From Alphaproteobacteria bacterium (GTDB lineage Bacteria > Pseudomonadota > Alphaproteobacteria > UBA3830), in assembly GCA_017649895.1 (NCBI GenBank), contig JAGCFW010000008.1, positions 29,459-93,458 of the forward strand: a stretch of DNA of 64,000 nt, read 5' to 3'. The translations under genes were made by a program, and so were the position numbers. The notes under the pieces were generated by a model that saw only the letters and a program-made list of their open reading frames with translations, was not told the origin of the DNA and did not search any database. Below are positions 63,430-64,000 of this stretch, piece by piece (position 1 is the first letter of the stretch; each line of letters opens with the position of its first letter).

Positions 63430-63831
63430 GAATTCTATCGCGAAAACTCAAATTGTTTTTTTTGTTCGGTGGGTTCCAGATTCAGTGATTTTTTAGATAA
63501 AATTCTTTGGAAATAAACCTGTATTCTTTTTTTAACTATTGCTAAACAAATTAATCGAGACACGCTTTTTTCCATTGAAAGCAATGGATTTTTATTTTCT
63601 TGTATTATCCTTCTTCGTTAAAATCTCGACTATTTTGGATCTATCTGTGTAAGAAAATTTCAGTTATTTACGCTCTTTTCAGTTGAAATTAAAGGAATTC
63701 TAGCTATCTTATACAACTTTACCTCGTTGAAATCAGGAAAAGTTTCGACTATTTTTGTTTTATCCAGGTTAAAATCAAGGGAATTCTAACCTTTTGACAC
63801 TATAATCCCGAGGGTGATACTGTGTTGAAAA
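63430..63831. other. Non-coding region with degenerate direct repeats next to the IS end
   Basis: AT-rich. Units starting GTTAAAATC/GTTGAAAT occur at 63617, 63682, 63726 and 63768, with a weaker one near 63572; several continue GGAATTCTA or CGACTATTTT. Spacing 42-65 bases. It adjoins the 3' end of an IS110-like transposase and may belong to that element. Confidence 0.5.
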
Positions 63832-64000
63832 TCAACCCTCAATCTTAAATTTTGGTACGTCATATTTTAAAACACCAAAGATTATGTGTACAAGTTTTCT
63901 CATGATTGCACAAATTATTTGTTTAAATTTTTTACCTCTTTCCCGCAATTTTTCGGCGAAGCTCTTCAGTGAAGGATTATGTTTCATTGCTGTAAGAGCA
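63832..64000 (-). CDS. IS110-family transposase, C-terminal fragment
   Basis: The last 56 codons of a gene that continues beyond the window, reading leftwards. ALTAMKHNPSLKSFAEKLRE, RGKKFKQIICAIMRKLVHII, then FGVLKYDVPKFKIEG-stop, matches the helical C-terminal end of IS110/IS1111 DEDD transposases (typically R.NP.LK.FY..L...GK..K.A..A.MRKLL). Whether the full gene is intact cannot be seen. Confidence 0.8.
   Translation of the reverse strand, partial: ALTAMKHNPSLKSFAEKLRERGKKFKQIICAIMRKLVHIIFGVLKYDVPKFKIEG

Noticed and set aside
63572..63800. Possible CRISPR array
   Set aside because: Repeat units differ strongly from one another, steps vary from 42 to 65 bases, and no cas gene is present in the window.

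Overview
This AT-rich window looks like the chromosome of a host-associated, probably obligately intracellular alphaproteobacterium, in the Holosporales/Rickettsiales/Paracaedibacter range. The reasons are an ATP/ADP translocase of the Tlc type (15954-17456), alphaproteobacterial housekeeping clusters (rsmG/addB, parA-parB, ftsE-ftsX-DUF218-plsC-prfA) and at least fifteen predicted exported proteins with ankyrin, coiled-coil or low-complexity bodies. I cannot name the species from the sequence alone.

Layout. 1-4294 holds the end of murA, then trxA, rsmG with three parS-like centromere sites in its 5' end, and addB without an addA beside it. 4295-11512 is a block of exported proteins, one carrying a formin-like polyproline repeat. 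11585-17456 is conserved core: rsmH, parA, parB, murJ, tlc. 17521-23044 is a second exported-protein block interrupted only by folA. 23045-28098 is a minus-strand core cluster: ftsE, ftsX, DUF218, plsC, prfA, prmC. 28266-36100 holds a small membrane protein, an atypical response regulator, a GT-C-like membrane protein, fhs, yacG running into tRNA-Phe, rho, a Trm112-like protein and tRNA-Thr.

36054-51701 is an integrated element. A 49-bp direct repeat made of the 3' part of tRNA-Thr bounds it, and a tyrosine integrase lies at the far end. It carries an AlpA-like protein, a Toprim primase and a DUF927 ATPase (replication module), a type III restriction-modification pair, a serine recombinase, a DUF4143 ATPase, an exported cargo protein and a very acidic unknown. 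To its right lie decayed mobile DNA, duplicated bPH2-domain genes and an exported nuclease-like protein.

54214-59820 is a minus-strand array of exported proteins. Three of them, plus one at 17633, share a recurring module that resembles a double-stranded-RNA-binding domain. One ends in the prenylation-type tetrapeptide CVIL. Two short copies of the aspS 3' end lie among them, so the array appears to have grown by insertion or duplication at the aspS terminus. aspS, three tandem paralogous small exported proteins and the end of an IS110-family transposase close the window.

The strongest candidates for something undescribed are (i) the exported ankyrin/dsRBD-like family with a common signal-peptide module, (ii) the CVIL-tailed member, (iii) the duplicated aspS 3' ends around effector genes, and (iv) a dispersed hairpin repeat whose stem appears to covary in three copies. 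All functional statements rest on reading the sequence; no database search was run.
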